64,000 bases of DNA from an uncultured Halobacteriovorax sp. GTDB lineage: Bacteria > Bdellovibrionota > Bacteriovoracia > Bacteriovoracales > Bacteriovoracaceae. The stretch lies in assembly GCA_913061265.1 (NCBI GenBank), contig CAJXVS010000003.1, positions 124,001 through 188,000 of the forward strand, read 5' to 3'. Positions 9,121-18,307 of the stretch are shown here, piece after piece. The notes under the pieces were generated by a model that was given only the letters and a program-made list of their open reading frames with translations, was not told the origin of the DNA and searched no databases. The position numbers were made by a program, and so were the translations under genes. Numbering within the stretch: the first letter of the stretch is position 1; the number at the start of each line of letters is the position of its first letter.

Positions 9121-11237
9121 TTAAACCTCATGTACTGTCTTTGCATACCAACAACAACTCTATTGGCCCCACAGTTCACAGTTATAGCGCCTTGGTTGCC
9201 GCTATTAGAGTTTGAAGGGTTCACATCAGTATAAAGATGTCGGTATTCAGGATAAGTACAAGAAGTGGTCACACTCAAGGTTGTACTAGGCCAACTAGTA
9301 CGGCAAACAGCTCCAATACAAACTCTAGTACAAACATTAGGATCATCACATCGAGTATCTGGTGTATCAAAGTCACAACCTGTAGCTCCACTACGAAGTG
9401 TGTACCCTCCACTTTTATTTCTGATTCTAATCCTATTACAAGTAAAAGATGATTGAGTGATTAAGGCGAAATCGTTACCTTCCTCACTCGCCAAGATATC
9501 TGCTAAAGTATTGGCTAAGGTCACACCTGCTTCTGGTGATAGTACTCTCGCAATGATTTCTCTTACTGTTCCTAGATTAGGAACCACATTATCTGAGGCC
9601 GTTCGTGAAGGCTCCGGAGAGAGGGTCATCACACCTTGGACTGTAATCGATTCATTGTTTTCATTACCAATACGAATATTATCTCCGTTTAATCTCGTAT
9701 TGCCGTTAATAGTAATATTGTCCGCATCTGCATTCCCAATAACAATATTAGTTCCAGTAAGAGTAGTGTTTCCATTGATTGTGTGGGTCCCCCCGTTCAT
9801 TACGGTAGTTCCATTAATGGTTACACTATCCCCTGTATTATCTCCGACAGTTATATTGTTCCCTCTTAAGACAGTTGTCCCTTGGATTGTTACTGTATCA
9901 GCATTTTGATTTCCTACAACAATAGTAGGTCCTGTTAGAGTCGTAACCCCTGTTATATTGGTAATATCCGTGACACCATCACCTATATTAACAAGGGGAC
10001 CTATAAAGGTAGTTTCCCCTTGAATGGTATTAACGTCAGCATCTTCATTACCAATATTATTAAAAGCTCCATTAAGAGTTGTGTTGGCCTGTACTGTTGT
10101 ATTTCCATTAAAGGTAGAGACTGCATTTACTGTCAAGATATCGGCGATGGGGTCATCTCCAATAACTGTATTTCCTGAAACATTTAATGTACCAGAGACG
10201 CCAACCTGTATATTATCTCCGCTACCAAAATTAACCTCACCACCATCTTCATTAATCTTTAAAGTGCTGGGCACCGCGGGTGCCCCGGCTGGCCCGACCC
10301 AATCAATAGCTTGAATTTCATCATCATCAATAATTAATGCCCTAACATCTCTTTGAAGATCATTTCTAAGGATTTTAAGAGATGTTGAATTATGGTTAGC
10401 AAGAGAAGCATCTCTGGATAAAGCTGAACCGATATTTGCAGCAACTGCACCATCAGGAGTACCACCTAGAGCAGCATTCCCCGCACCAGTAAAGATGTGA
10501 ACCTCAGTACAACGGCCATTCCCGTCTAATAAGCCACCTAGGGCCGTACAAGTTGCTGTAATATACTCATCCTGATTACCGAAGCAATCTTGAAAATCAT
10601 AGGTAGCATTAGTAACAACATTAAGAGGTACTAAGATTGTTTTGGTAATACCACCAAGGGTTTTTGAAGCAACTTGATCGTCAGTTAGAGCGGCATTAGA
10701 AGTCTTTCTTACCTGTACTTCCAGATCTACACCACCCTGGTACATTTGAGCTCCAGCTGGATCATTAAATGGATTTCTTAAAGGAGAAGTTACACTGTAA
10801 GTTCTAGGATTTGAAGGAGCTGTTGAAAACCCCCTTAGTCTAATACTAGTAATTCTTAAGGCTCCAGGGGTCCCTATTGCTATGGTGTCCCCAACGGACA
10901 TAACATCGTTATCATCTTTATCTTTAATATCAGTGATAACTGCACCAGCATCAGAGATCGTCAAACCTGCAAATGTATTTTGACAAGCGGTTTGGGTAGT
11001 CCCAAGTCCAGCGGAAGTAGAACTAAGAAGTCCTTTTAATCTATTTCTTAAATCTTGAGATTCAGCTTCTTGGTATAATTTTTTAGAAGACTTACTCATA
11101 TTTGTAGTAAGCCTCATCACACCCAAGGAGACAACACCAAGCATGCCGGCCGCCACCATAATCTCAACCAAACTAAAACCATTTTGATTTTTGTTAAGGG
11201 CCACCGCTTTGAATAATTTCTTCATTAGTTTTTTCAT
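9066..11237 (-). CDS. Giant type IV pilin-like protein with a 23-residue repeat array
   Basis: 723 residues with a class III signal: a basic leader, then GFSLVEIMVAAG with the Gly/Phe prepilin peptidase site (residues 20-21) and the conserved Glu, followed by a hydrophobic helix. Most pilins have 130-200 residues, so this is 4-5 times the usual size. The middle (about 385-535) is a regular array of 23-residue units of the form LxGxNIxIGNxxADxxTINGTT, predicted to form a beta-solenoid. The C-terminus is Cys-rich, with nine or more Cys in the last 120 residues, probably disulfide-bonded outside the cell. It may be a minor pilin or adhesin. A candidate promoter lies at 11273-11303. Confidence 0.82.
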   Translation of the reverse strand: MKKLMKKLFKAVALNKNQNGFSLVEIMVAAGMLGVVSLGVMRLTTNMSKSSKKLYQEAESQDLRNRLKGLLSSTSAGLGTTQTACQNTFAGLTISDAGAVITDIKDKDDNDVMSVGDTIAIGTPGALRITSIRLRGFSTAPSNPRTYSVTSPLRNPFNDPAGAQMYQGGVDLEVQVRKTSNAALTDDQVASKTLGGITKTILVPLNVVTNATYDFQDCFGNQDEYITATCTALGGLLDGNGRCTEVHIFTGAGNAALGGTPDGAVAANIGSALSRDASLANHNSTSLKILRNDLQRDVRALIIDDDEIQAIDWVGPAGAPAVPSTLKINEDGGEVNFGSGDNIQVGVSGTLNVSGNTVIGDDPIADILTVNAVSTFNGNTTVQANTTLNGAFNNIGNEDADVNTIQGETTFIGPLVNIGDGVTDITNITGVTTLTGPTIVVGNQNADTVTIQGTTVLRGNNITVGDNTGDSVTINGTTVMNGGTHTINGNTTLTGTNIVIGNADADNITINGNTRLNGDNIRIGNENNESITVQGVMTLSPEPSRTASDNVVPNLGTVREIIARVLSPEAGVTLANTLADILASEEGNDFALITQSSFTCNRIRIRNKSGGYTLRSGATGCDFDTPDTRCDDPNVCTRVCIGAVCRTSWPSTTLSVTTSCTYPEYRHLYTDVNPSNSNSGNQGAITVNCGANRVVVGMQRQYMRFNCGHHGWRSRMKCCTLSL
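9640..10078 (-). repeat. Tandem 69-bp (23-codon) repeats inside the pilin gene
   Basis: Translated on the minus strand, the units begin LNGAFNNIGN, FIGPLVNIGD, LTGPTIVVGN, LRGNNITVGD, a short MNGGTHTING unit, LTGTNIVIGN and LNGDNIRIGN. Full units are 23 residues; the short one is 13. Degenerate DNA similarity (recurring attgttccc/ccattaat blocks on the plus strand) indicates old duplications under protein-level selection. Confidence 0.75.
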
Positions 11238-11272
11238 AAACCCAGTACCTGTAAGTCTGTAAATATAAACAA

Positions 11273-11303
11273 ATTATAACATGTTTTCTGAGTTTGAATC
11301 CAA
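11273..11303 (-). promoter_or_regulatory. Candidate extended -10 promoter of the giant pilin gene
   Basis: On the minus strand the sequence reads ATGTTATAAT, an extended -10 (TGn plus TATAAT; hexamer at 11278-11273). A TTGGAT lies 19 bases upstream as a weak -35. It sits 36 bases before the ATG, in a 164-base gap that holds no gene. Confidence 0.5.
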
Positions 11304-11401
11304 GTGATAAATTTTTCTTTCCTAACTTATTAATATTAAAAGACAAATTCTCTCGGTTTTAGAACAGGCCGATTCTAGAGTTTTGAATATCTGCAAACTT
11401 T

Positions 11402-12409
11402 TTAACCCTCTTTACGCAGTTGTGAAGAGAAGAACATATTTGGCTTATTTGCCCAAGTATCACAGCCCTTACAAACAGAGCAGTGGTTATCGAGCTTCCC
11501 ACTGAGGTGCTCTTGGCGCATTTCATTTAATAGGGGGCTATCCCACATTTTGGCAATTGAACTTGTTTGGCTATCCCCGATCTTAAGCTTCATCTGACTA
11601 TCAACGCAGCAAACCGTGGCCTCACCAAAGATGTTGACCGTTGTTGTCAGCCATGGATGATAGCAAGGCCAACGTTTTTCTTTTTTAACCTCGCTCCAAG
11701 ATTCACGATCCCCTGCGGAATTATCATAATAATCAAATTCAAAGTCGGCGCCGAGTTTTCTATACTCAGCAATCTTATCTTTATAGTCTTTTAATTTCTC
11801 ATCACTATCAAAGAGTCTAATAATGACATTCGTTTTCTTAGAGCGCTCCTTTAATTCTTTAAGCAGATCCTTTACCCTCTGTTCTACTAGGCTAAGCTCT
11901 ATCTCTTTTCCTACCCTCACTTTGTATTCCACCTCATCAAAGGTGTGCAGGCTAATCACAATCTGATCAATCTTGGTTTTTATAAGGAGGTCAATATTGT
12001 TCTTTGTTAATAAGTAGCCATTGGTAGTCATGCTAGCAAAGTGCTCTATCTTTCTTGTCTTTATATAATCAACAATTGCATGCCATTTGGGATTCAGCAT
12101 GGGCTCTCCCCACATATGAAGAGCAAAGATTGTCGTTTTCTTTAGGTCGGTCGCTTCATCAACAACTTTTTTAGCTACATCAAAATTGATATGATTTCCT
12201 TCTACCGTTTCATTTCGGGCGCAAAAAGGACAATCATAATTACAGGCCCGTGAGAGTTCTAGATTTATTTGAAAAGGAAACTCAGAATCATAGGTTAACT
12301 GAGAAGCTATCTTATAGAGAAACCGATTTGGGAGAAAGCTGCCTAGATCTTCAACCTTAGAAGAGACAATTCTTTTAGCCACAAAGTATCTAATCAGTTT
12401 CTTTAACAT
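11402..12409 (-). CDS. Radical-SAM/SPASM protein
   Basis: 335 residues. The CxxxCxxC motif is Cys56, Cys60, Cys63 (CNYDCPFC); LHMWGEPMLNP and ASMTTNGYLL are typical radical-SAM barrel motifs. A SPASM-like C-terminus has CCVD, KIGD and a final CSVCKGC. The gene begins one base after the cupin gene ends and ends a DegT-cupin-radical-SAM operon. It resembles the radical-SAM protein at 3917-4849 in layout, so the two may act on related substrates. Function beyond SAM radical chemistry is not deducible. Confidence 0.82.
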   Translation of the reverse strand: MLKKLIRYFVAKRIVSSKVEDLGSFLPNRFLYKIASQLTYDSEFPFQINLELSRACNYDCPFCARNETVEGNHINFDVAKKVVDEATDLKKTTIFALHMWGEPMLNPKWHAIVDYIKTRKIEHFASMTTNGYLLTKNNIDLLIKTKIDQIVISLHTFDEVEYKVRVGKEIELSLVEQRVKDLLKELKERSKKTNVIIRLFDSDEKLKDYKDKIAEYRKLGADFEFDYYDNSAGDRESWSEVKKEKRWPCYHPWLTTTVNIFGEATVCCVDSQMKLKIGDSQTSSIAKMWDSPLLNEMRQEHLSGKLDNHCSVCKGCDTWANKPNMFFSSQLRKEG

Positions 12410-12828
12410 TACTTAGTTTCCATATTTTCAGGCTTAAAAGGGCCTGATGAGATTTCATGGAAGACGACGAAATCATCTAAAGGATAATTCTTATGCCAGG
12501 TGTTTCTTTTGATCCTAAGGATCCCCGCATTTTCTTCTCTATCTAAGAGGATAGATTTCGTTTTATTAAGGCTCTCATCGTAAAGAACAACTTCCATTCT
12601 TCCCTCAAGAACTGAGATCACTTCATCAGTATTTTTATGCCTATGAACTTTACCCTCTTTATTGGTTAAGCAAATAATCATCTGCTGCAGGCCATCTTCA
12701 AAAGAGTCATGGCAATTGAGTCTATAGACTCCTTCCTCTGATTCTTTTGCTTTAGCGATCAAGGCCTTAATAGCATCAAGGCTTAGTGAGGATGAATCAA
12801 TGTTTAAGAATTCATAAGACTTATTCAT
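12409..12828 (-). CDS. WbuC-like cupin
   Basis: 139 residues. A small cupin: the metal-site motif HRHKNTDEVISVLEGRMEV (about 82-100) provides His/His/Glu, and a later WHKNYP provides another histidine. The N-terminal RLNCHDSFEDGLQQMI region is the hallmark of the WbuC family found in O-antigen clusters. Eight bases overlap the upstream DegT gene and it abuts the radical-SAM gene, so all three are one operon. The catalytic role of WbuC proteins is unsettled; sugar isomerase or lyase activity is possible. Confidence 0.75.
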   Translation of the reverse strand: MNKSYEFLNIDSSSLSLDAIKALIAKAKESEEGVYRLNCHDSFEDGLQQMIICLTNKEGKVHRHKNTDEVISVLEGRMEVVLYDESLNKTKSILLDREENAGILRIKRNTWHKNYPLDDFVVFHEISSGPFKPENMETK

Positions 12829-13894
12829 AGAACCTCAGCACTTCTTCGATTATATAACCTTGATCTTCAGTATCTAAATTATCATAGAACGGAATGCTTA
12901 ATATTTTATTTACTAGTTTTTCAGCATTCTTGGTCTCTTTCCTAGCATTTTTAAAGACTTGTTGCTCTGACATTAAGGGCTGATGCTGTACTCTTGTAGA
13001 GATTCCCTTTTCATCTAAATGCCTAATAAGCTCCTCTCGCCGCTGAGCAAAGAGAGTGAACCCGTATGGGCAAGCCTCTTCTTGAAGCTCTAGGAATTCA
13101 ACCTTAGATCGAAAAGAGTTAGCGTAAGAGTCATAGAGTTTCTTTCTTTTACTCTTTCTATTTTTAAAGTCTTCTAACTGAATTTTAAGAAAGGCTGCTT
13201 GAAGATCATCCATTCTAAAGTTTAAGCTACTGCATTCATTTTTTTCTCTATTTCTCATGCCGCAGTATTTCAATATTGAGAGCCTCTCTTTATATTCTTC
13301 ATCTTTACACAAGATCATACCGGCGTCCCCTAAAGCTGAAAGGGACTTCATAGGGTTTAAGCTAATACAACCAAAGTCCCCCATTGTTCCAGCAAACTCA
13401 CCTTCAACAAAAGAGCCAAAGGCCTGAGAGGCATCTTCAATAAGAGGAATATCAAACTCTTTAAGCTTCCTCATCTTGGCCATATTCCCCATAAAATGCA
13501 CAGGAATGATGGCCTTCGTTTTCTTAGTTATCAGCCTCGAAACTGATTCACTTGAAATATTCAAATCTTCGTCAATATCAGCGAAGACAGTAGTCGCTCC
13601 TAATTCTTTAGAAACTATCGCGGTTGAAAACCATGAAAGAGCAGGAACAATGACTTCGTCTTCAGGGCCTATGTCTAAGCACTTTAGGGCCATGTACAAA
13701 GCTGAGGTGCCAGAACTGCAGCCAACAGAGAATGGAGAATTTGTGTATTCACAGATTTTTCTTTCAAGCTCGGCTACTTGATCACCACTAATAAATTGCC
13801 CACTATTAAGGAGGCCTTCAAGCGCTCCATGCATTTCTTCTCGCAGATTGGGATCATCCATTTTAAGTGAAAGAAACGGTATCGTTTTTATCAA
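12821..13894 (-). CDS. DegT/DnrJ/EryC1/StrS sugar aminotransferase
   Basis: 357 residues with full family features: SGQFISGDQV N-terminal loop, GCSSGTSALYMAL (58-70, PLP phosphate), VPALSWFST (83-91), EDASQAFGS (153-161) and SLNPMKSLSALGDAG with Schiff-base Lys183. Transfers an amino group to a keto-sugar nucleotide (or related substrate), with glutamate as usual donor, in surface-glycan biosynthesis. A good GGAGG site precedes the ATG. Head of the leftward operon 13894-11402; diverges from the PhyH gene at 13992. Confidence 0.88.
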   Translation of the reverse strand: MIKTIPFLSLKMDDPNLREEMHGALEGLLNSGQFISGDQVAELERKICEYTNSPFSVGCSSGTSALYMALKCLDIGPEDEVIVPALSWFSTAIVSKELGATTVFADIDEDLNISSESVSRLITKKTKAIIPVHFMGNMAKMRKLKEFDIPLIEDASQAFGSFVEGEFAGTMGDFGCISLNPMKSLSALGDAGMILCKDEEYKERLSILKYCGMRNREKNECSSLNFRMDDLQAAFLKIQLEDFKNRKSKRKKLYDSYANSFRSKVEFLELQEEACPYGFTLFAQRREELIRHLDEKGISTRVQHQPLMSEQQVFKNARKETKNAEKLVNKILSIPFYDNLDTEDQGYIIEEVLRFYE

Positions 13895-13991
13895 GAGAAT
13901 CCTCCTTCAATAAAAGCAATTAACTCTCCAAATTGAATCTTGAATGACTTTAGCATAAGATATATTAACACCTCTTCAACTATATAGAATT

Positions 13992-14753
13992 ATGAAAACA
14001 ACATCCTTAACCGACAACTTCGATCAGCCTTTTGCCCTTAGTGCAAAAGAGATTGCGGACTATGATGATAATGGCTATTTAATCCTTGAAGATTTCTTAG
14101 AACTCTCCTCTTGTGAGAAGTTAACTAAAGATGCCTTTGAATTTGCAAAAGAAGATATTCATAACTATCTCAGCTTCCATAGAGAACTGCCTTCTTTTAA
14201 ATCTTTGATCACTCACCCCTTTCTATTAGATGCAGCTGATCAAGTACAGCGGGCCCGGATGGTTCCGATAGGCTCTATCTTCTTTTTTGGAAAGCCTAAT
14301 AACCCACTAGAGAATGGATCTCTTCCTCATCAAGATAATTATGCAGCGAAAGCCCCAACAGGCAGTTACTTTGTTGTGGCCTTGGCCTTAGATGATTGCG
14401 ATGAAGAAAATGGGGCCCTGGGTGTTTACCCTGGAAGTCATAAGCTAGGAGAGCTCCCTTTTACAGAAACAAAGAACTTTGTTTTTGATACTAAAGGAAA
14501 ACTCGAGCAGTGCTTTCCTATTGGAAACGAAGTCTCTATTCCAAATGATTTAGAGCCTAAAGTCTTAAATTACAAGAAAGGCTCTCTTATATTACTTCAC
14601 TCAAACACCATTCACTTTGCCAGTAAGAATATTAATAAAGATGATCGCTGGAGAAAGATGATCTACATGCATTTTATTAAAGATGGAGATCCTTTCTGGC
14701 CTGGTTGGAACGCAAGAAGACAAATCATGGATAGAATCCCTAGAAGATTATAA
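13992..14753 (+). CDS. Phytanoyl-CoA dioxygenase (PhyH) family Fe(II)/2-oxoglutarate oxygenase
   Basis: 253 residues. The double-stranded beta-helix iron site is visible: SLPHQDNY gives the HxD pair (about His112, Asp114) and HSNTIHFASKN gives the distal His (about 206). A downstream RWRKMIYMHF supplies the Arg expected for 2-oxoglutarate. GVYPGSHKLG is the typical PhyH signature around the core. In sugar and natural-product clusters such enzymes hydroxylate small substrates. It heads a rightward operon followed 11 bases later by a DegT aminotransferase and a B12-type radical-SAM protein. Confidence 0.85.
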   Translation: MKTTSLTDNFDQPFALSAKEIADYDDNGYLILEDFLELSSCEKLTKDAFEFAKEDIHNYLSFHRELPSFKSLITHPFLLDAADQVQRARMVPIGSIFFFGKPNNPLENGSLPHQDNYAAKAPTGSYFVVALALDDCDEENGALGVYPGSHKLGELPFTETKNFVFDTKGKLEQCFPIGNEVSIPNDLEPKVLNYKKGSLILLHSNTIHFASKNINKDDRWRKMIYMHFIKDGDPFWPGWNARRQIMDRIPRRL

Positions 14754-14764
14754 ATGAGGATCAG

Positions 14765-15904
14765 TTGAAAAGATTGGATCAGAAAATACCTATTAATAGG
14801 CCTTCTTTTGAAGGGAATGAAAGAAAGTATCTTCTTGATTGCATCGATACGGGCTGGATTTCTTCTCAGGGTAGTTATATTAAGAAGTTTGAAGATGCCA
14901 TGAAGGAAAGATGCAAGCGAAAGTTTGCTGTAGCGGTCTCGAGCGGAACAGCCGCTCTAGAGATTTCAATGAAGGTCTTAGGCATTGGAGTAGGAGACGA
15001 AGTTATCACTTCTGATTTTTCCATCATCTCTTGCACTAATTCAATAATCAAGGCCCAAGGGCTCCCTGTCCTTATTGATTCTTCTGAAGAGGACTTCAAT
15101 TTAAACACAGATGAAATAGAAAAAAAAATCACGCCTAAGACAAAGGCCATTCTAGTTCCTCATATCTATGGGCTCCCAGCCAATATGATAAAAATAGAAG
15201 ATCTAGCAAAAAAGCATAAGCTTAAGATAATTGAAGATGCGGCAGAGATGCATGGTCAAACTTATAATAGTCGTCCCTGCGGAAGCTTTGGCGAGATAAG
15301 TATCTTTTCTTTTTATGTTAATAAATTAGTGACCACTGGTGAAGGAGGAATGCTCCTCACTGATGATGAAGAAATCTATAAGAAGGCATGCTCCCTTAGA
15401 AACCATTCCTTTATGGAAGGAAGACGGTTTGTTCATGACGATATAGGTTTTAATTATCGTATGACTAATATTCAAGCAGCCATTGGGCTGGCTCAAGTGG
15501 AGCAGCTAGATAAGTTTGTTAAACGAAGACGAGAGATTGGTCTTTATTATATTGAAAAGCTAAAGCATCTAAGTTGTCTTAGTCTTCCAAAGATTAAGAA
15601 TGATCAAGCTGAGAATATCTTTTGGAATTTTTCAGTAGTTATTAACAATTACTCAATGACTGCTGAAGAAGCTATAAAGAAATTAGCAGATCTCAATATT
15701 GAGGCCAAAGAAATGTTCTGGCCTCTCCATGATCAACCTATTTATAAAGAAACTAAGATCTTTAACGCATCTGATTCAGAGTTTCCAAATTCGAAGTACT
15801 TTAGTGAGTATGGTCTTAACCTTCCCACTTCAAATAGTTTAAGAAACTCTGAGATAGATTCTATCTGCTCGGCCTTAAATGAGATCTTTAAAGAATATGA
15901 CTGA
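14765..15904 (+). CDS. DegT/DnrJ/EryC1/StrS aminotransferase
   Basis: 379 residues from a TTG start with GAGG six bases upstream (the ATG at 14754 runs into a stop after four codons). Family motifs: TGWISSQG (29-36), VSSGTAALEIS (58-68), EDAAEMHG (157-164), and FSFYVNKLVTTGEGG with Schiff-base Lys187. Second clear DegT enzyme of the cluster; the ARNLxTGEGGM-type motif is nearer to the perosamine/AHBA-like branch than the enzyme at 12821. Eight-base overlap with the next gene. Confidence 0.88.
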   Translation: MKRLDQKIPINRPSFEGNERKYLLDCIDTGWISSQGSYIKKFEDAMKERCKRKFAVAVSSGTAALEISMKVLGIGVGDEVITSDFSIISCTNSIIKAQGLPVLIDSSEEDFNLNTDEIEKKITPKTKAILVPHIYGLPANMIKIEDLAKKHKLKIIEDAAEMHGQTYNSRPCGSFGEISIFSFYVNKLVTTGEGGMLLTDDEEIYKKACSLRNHSFMEGRRFVHDDIGFNYRMTNIQAAIGLAQVEQLDKFVKRRREIGLYYIEKLKHLSCLSLPKIKNDQAENIFWNFSVVINNYSMTAEEAIKKLADLNIEAKEMFWPLHDQPIYKETKIFNASDSEFPNSKYFSEYGLNLPTSNSLRNSEIDSICSALNEIFKEYD

Positions 15905-17387
15905 TATAATCTTAATCAATCCCTCTGGTAGAAAGAAAACATATCAAGAACTAGATTCTGGCTTTACCGCTATTGAAATTCCTATCTGGGCGGGATTAAT
16001 CACGACTTTCTTAAGAAATAAGGATCATCAGGTTAAACTAATTGACGCCAATGCCCTGGGCCTAGGCCCTGAAGAAACCCTAGAGTTAGTCTTAAAAGAA
16101 AGTCCTCTTCTCGTTGCCGTTATAGCCTATGGCCACAATCCATCAGCTTCAACTCAAACGATGCCAGCAACTTTAGGACTCATTGAGAAGATCAATGAAT
16201 CAAGTTTTAAAGGGAAGAGTATTATAGTTGGTGGACATGCCGCCGCTTTACCGAAAAAGACCTTGGATGAAAGTAGCGCTGACTTTGTTTGCTCTGGCGA
16301 AGGTCCACATACTTTAGATAAACTTTTGCGGGCCCTAAAAGAAGATCTTCCCATCAAAGATGTAGAAGGACTCTGCTTTAAGATCAATGACCAAGTTATT
16401 CAAACCAATCCCTCTCCCTTTGTTGAAAAATTAGATCTTGAGATGGGATCTATTCCTTGGGACGACTTTCCTATTCAAAACTATAGGTCTCATAACTGGC
16501 ATGCCTTTGGTCATGACAGCAGGCAGCCCTATATTTCTTTATACACAACTTTAGGATGTCCTTACAGCTGTAGCTTTTGTTGTATCCAAGCCCCTTTTAA
16601 AGAAGGCGAACTCTCTGTTGGGCTAAAGCCGCAGTCTAGCTCCTATAGAAAGTGGAGCAGTGAATCCATCCTAAGCCAGATCGATCATGTGGTAACAAAG
16701 TATAAAGTAAAGCATATCAAGTTTGCTGATGAACTCTTTGTCCTTGATAAGAATCATGTAACTAAGATTTGCGATGGACTAATAGAGAGAAATTACGACC
16801 TTAATATCTGGGCCTATTCTAGAGTCGATACCATTACAGAGTCCCTCGTTAAGAAGCTTTCAATGGCCGGTGTTAAGTGGATATGCCTTGGCATTGAAAG
16901 TTTTAATGAAGAATCTTTAGATGATGTAAACAAGAACTTTACCAAGGCGCAGTTAAAAGACTCCATTAAAATGCTAAAGGAGAACAAGATAAATATTATT
17001 GGCAATTTTATTTTTGGACTTCCAAGCGACACTATTTCATCAATGACTGAAACCTTAAAACTTGCCATGGAACTAGAGCTTGATTTTGCAAACTTCTATT
17101 CCGCCATGGCCTACCCTGGGTCAGAACTCTATAAAGAAGCGGTTCAAAAAGGCTTTCCCCTTCCAGAGAATTGGGATGGCTACTCTCAGCATTCTTTTAA
17201 TTGCCTCCCTCTCCCTACTAATAGTCTATCAGGATCAGAGGTTTTAAACTTTAGAGACTCAGCGTTTCATCAATACTTTGAAGATCCGGCTTATCTCGAA
17301 TATGTTAATGGTAAGTTTGGACCAAGCGCAAAGGCTGAGATTGAATCCTTTACCAAGATCAAACTAAAGAGAAAGCATTCTAAATAA
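15897..17387 (+). CDS. B12-binding-domain radical-SAM protein
   Basis: 496 residues from the ATG at 15897, which overlaps the previous stop (ATGACTGA); an upstream in-frame start at 15879 is less likely. N-terminal Rossmann-like cobalamin-binding domain (about 1-180; DIILINPSG, LIDANALG, VGGHAAALP). The usual DxHxxG histidine is absent, as in many class B enzymes. Radical-SAM core with CxxxCxxC at Cys221, 225, 228 (CPYSCSFC), then FADELF, LGIESF and NFIFGLP. Such proteins catalyse methylations or rearrangements at unactivated carbons. Co-transcribed with PhyH and DegT, so probably part of the same modified-sugar or lipid pathway. Confidence 0.85.
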   Translation: MTDIILINPSGRKKTYQELDSGFTAIEIPIWAGLITTFLRNKDHQVKLIDANALGLGPEETLELVLKESPLLVAVIAYGHNPSASTQTMPATLGLIEKINESSFKGKSIIVGGHAAALPKKTLDESSADFVCSGEGPHTLDKLLRALKEDLPIKDVEGLCFKINDQVIQTNPSPFVEKLDLEMGSIPWDDFPIQNYRSHNWHAFGHDSRQPYISLYTTLGCPYSCSFCCIQAPFKEGELSVGLKPQSSSYRKWSSESILSQIDHVVTKYKVKHIKFADELFVLDKNHVTKICDGLIERNYDLNIWAYSRVDTITESLVKKLSMAGVKWICLGIESFNEESLDDVNKNFTKAQLKDSIKMLKENKINIIGNFIFGLPSDTISSMTETLKLAMELELDFANFYSAMAYPGSELYKEAVQKGFPLPENWDGYSQHSFNCLPLPTNSLSGSEVLNFRDSAFHQYFEDPAYLEYVNGKFGPSAKAEIESFTKIKLKRKHSK

Positions 17388-17424
17388 CCCTCAAGAGCTT
17401 TAGTAAAGACATCCTTTCAAACCA

Positions 17425-17433
17425 TGTTATAAT
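17425..17433 (+). promoter_or_regulatory. Extended -10 promoter before the transketolase pair
   Basis: TGT followed by a perfect TATAAT (17428-17433), giving a TGnTATAAT extended -10. The -35 region (AAAGAC, 17405-17410) is poor, as expected for extended -10 promoters. Located 58 bases before the ATG at 17492. Confidence 0.55.
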
Positions 17434-17491
17434 ATCCATATTAAAAAATTTAACGAGTTTCATAGTCGAGCTTTTTAGCATTGAGGACAAT

Positions 17492-18307
17492 ATGGACATT
17501 AAACAATTAGAAGAGAAGTGCTTATTTCTTAGAAAGAAAGTCTTAGAGATGTGCCTAAAGGCCGAAACAGGTCATGTTACTTCCTCTTTTTCTTCTATCG
17601 AGATACTCGCCTCTTTATATTACCAAGGTCATATTAAGAATGACCCCACTGATGAAAAGATGAAAGACCGTGATCGCCTCATCCTTAGTAAGGCCCAGGC
17701 CAGTCCACTGATCTACACCATCATGGCCGACTTAGGTTATTACGATATGGCCGAGCTAGATAAGTTTGCTCAAAAAGATGGAATCTTCGGTGTTCATCTT
17801 CAAGATACTGTTCCAGGAATTGAGACAACGGCAGGAGCGCTTGGCCATGGGCTTGGCGTTGCGTCAGGAGTTGCCTTAAATGCTAAGATGAACAGAGAGT
17901 TGTACTTCACTTATTGTCTTCTAGGCGATGGAGAATTGTACGAAGGATCTATCTGGGAATCCATGATGTTTGCCTCTCATAATAATCTTAACAACCTTGT
18001 TGGTATTATCGACCGTAACTTTCTTTGCACCACTGAGTTCACTGAAAACTTAATTGAATTAGAGCCATTAGATGAAAAGATAAAGGCCTTTGGCTGGAAC
18101 TGTCATATTATCGATGGCCATAACTTAGAAGAACTAGATAAGGCCTTTAAAAGACTTCGCAATAGACCTTCACGAAAGCCAACCATGCTTATCTGTGAAA
18201 CAGTCAAAGGAAAGGGACTCGAAAGCATGAGCTACCAGCCTCTTTGCCATGGAGTTCCACCTAAGGGTGATGCCATTGAAATAGCTAAAAAGGAAATTGG
18301 CTTATGA
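17492..18307 (+). CDS. Transketolase, N-terminal (TPP-binding) subunit
   Basis: 271 residues, the usual size of split transketolase alpha subunits. ETGHVTSSFSSIEIL near 24-38, GALGHGLGVASG (115-126), and the thiamine-diphosphate Mg motif GDGELYEGSIWE with NRNFL-like partner (IDRNFLC). Ends with the KGKGLES loop and H.GVPP motif. It needs the C-terminal subunit encoded next; start and stop overlap as ATGA. Located in a surface-glycan cluster rather than near central metabolism, so it probably builds a ketose or branched-chain precursor for the glycan. Confidence 0.9.
   Translation: MDIKQLEEKCLFLRKKVLEMCLKAETGHVTSSFSSIEILASLYYQGHIKNDPTDEKMKDRDRLILSKAQASPLIYTIMADLGYYDMAELDKFAQKDGIFGVHLQDTVPGIETTAGALGHGLGVASGVALNAKMNRELYFTYCLLGDGELYEGSIWESMMFASHNNLNNLVGIIDRNFLCTTEFTENLIELEPLDEKIKAFGWNCHIIDGHNLEELDKAFKRLRNRPSRKPTMLICETVKGKGLESMSYQPLCHGVPPKGDAIEIAKKEIGL

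Noticed and set aside
9640-10078. Repeat array as CRISPR
   Set aside because: Repeats are degenerate, in frame with the pilin protein and without unique spacers.
9237-10314. Plus-strand frames opposite the giant pilin gene (71, 63, 150 and 96 codons)
   Set aside because: They mirror the repeat array in the antisense frame; composition is Val/Pro/Thr-rich, reflecting the pilin codons, and there is no ribosome site.
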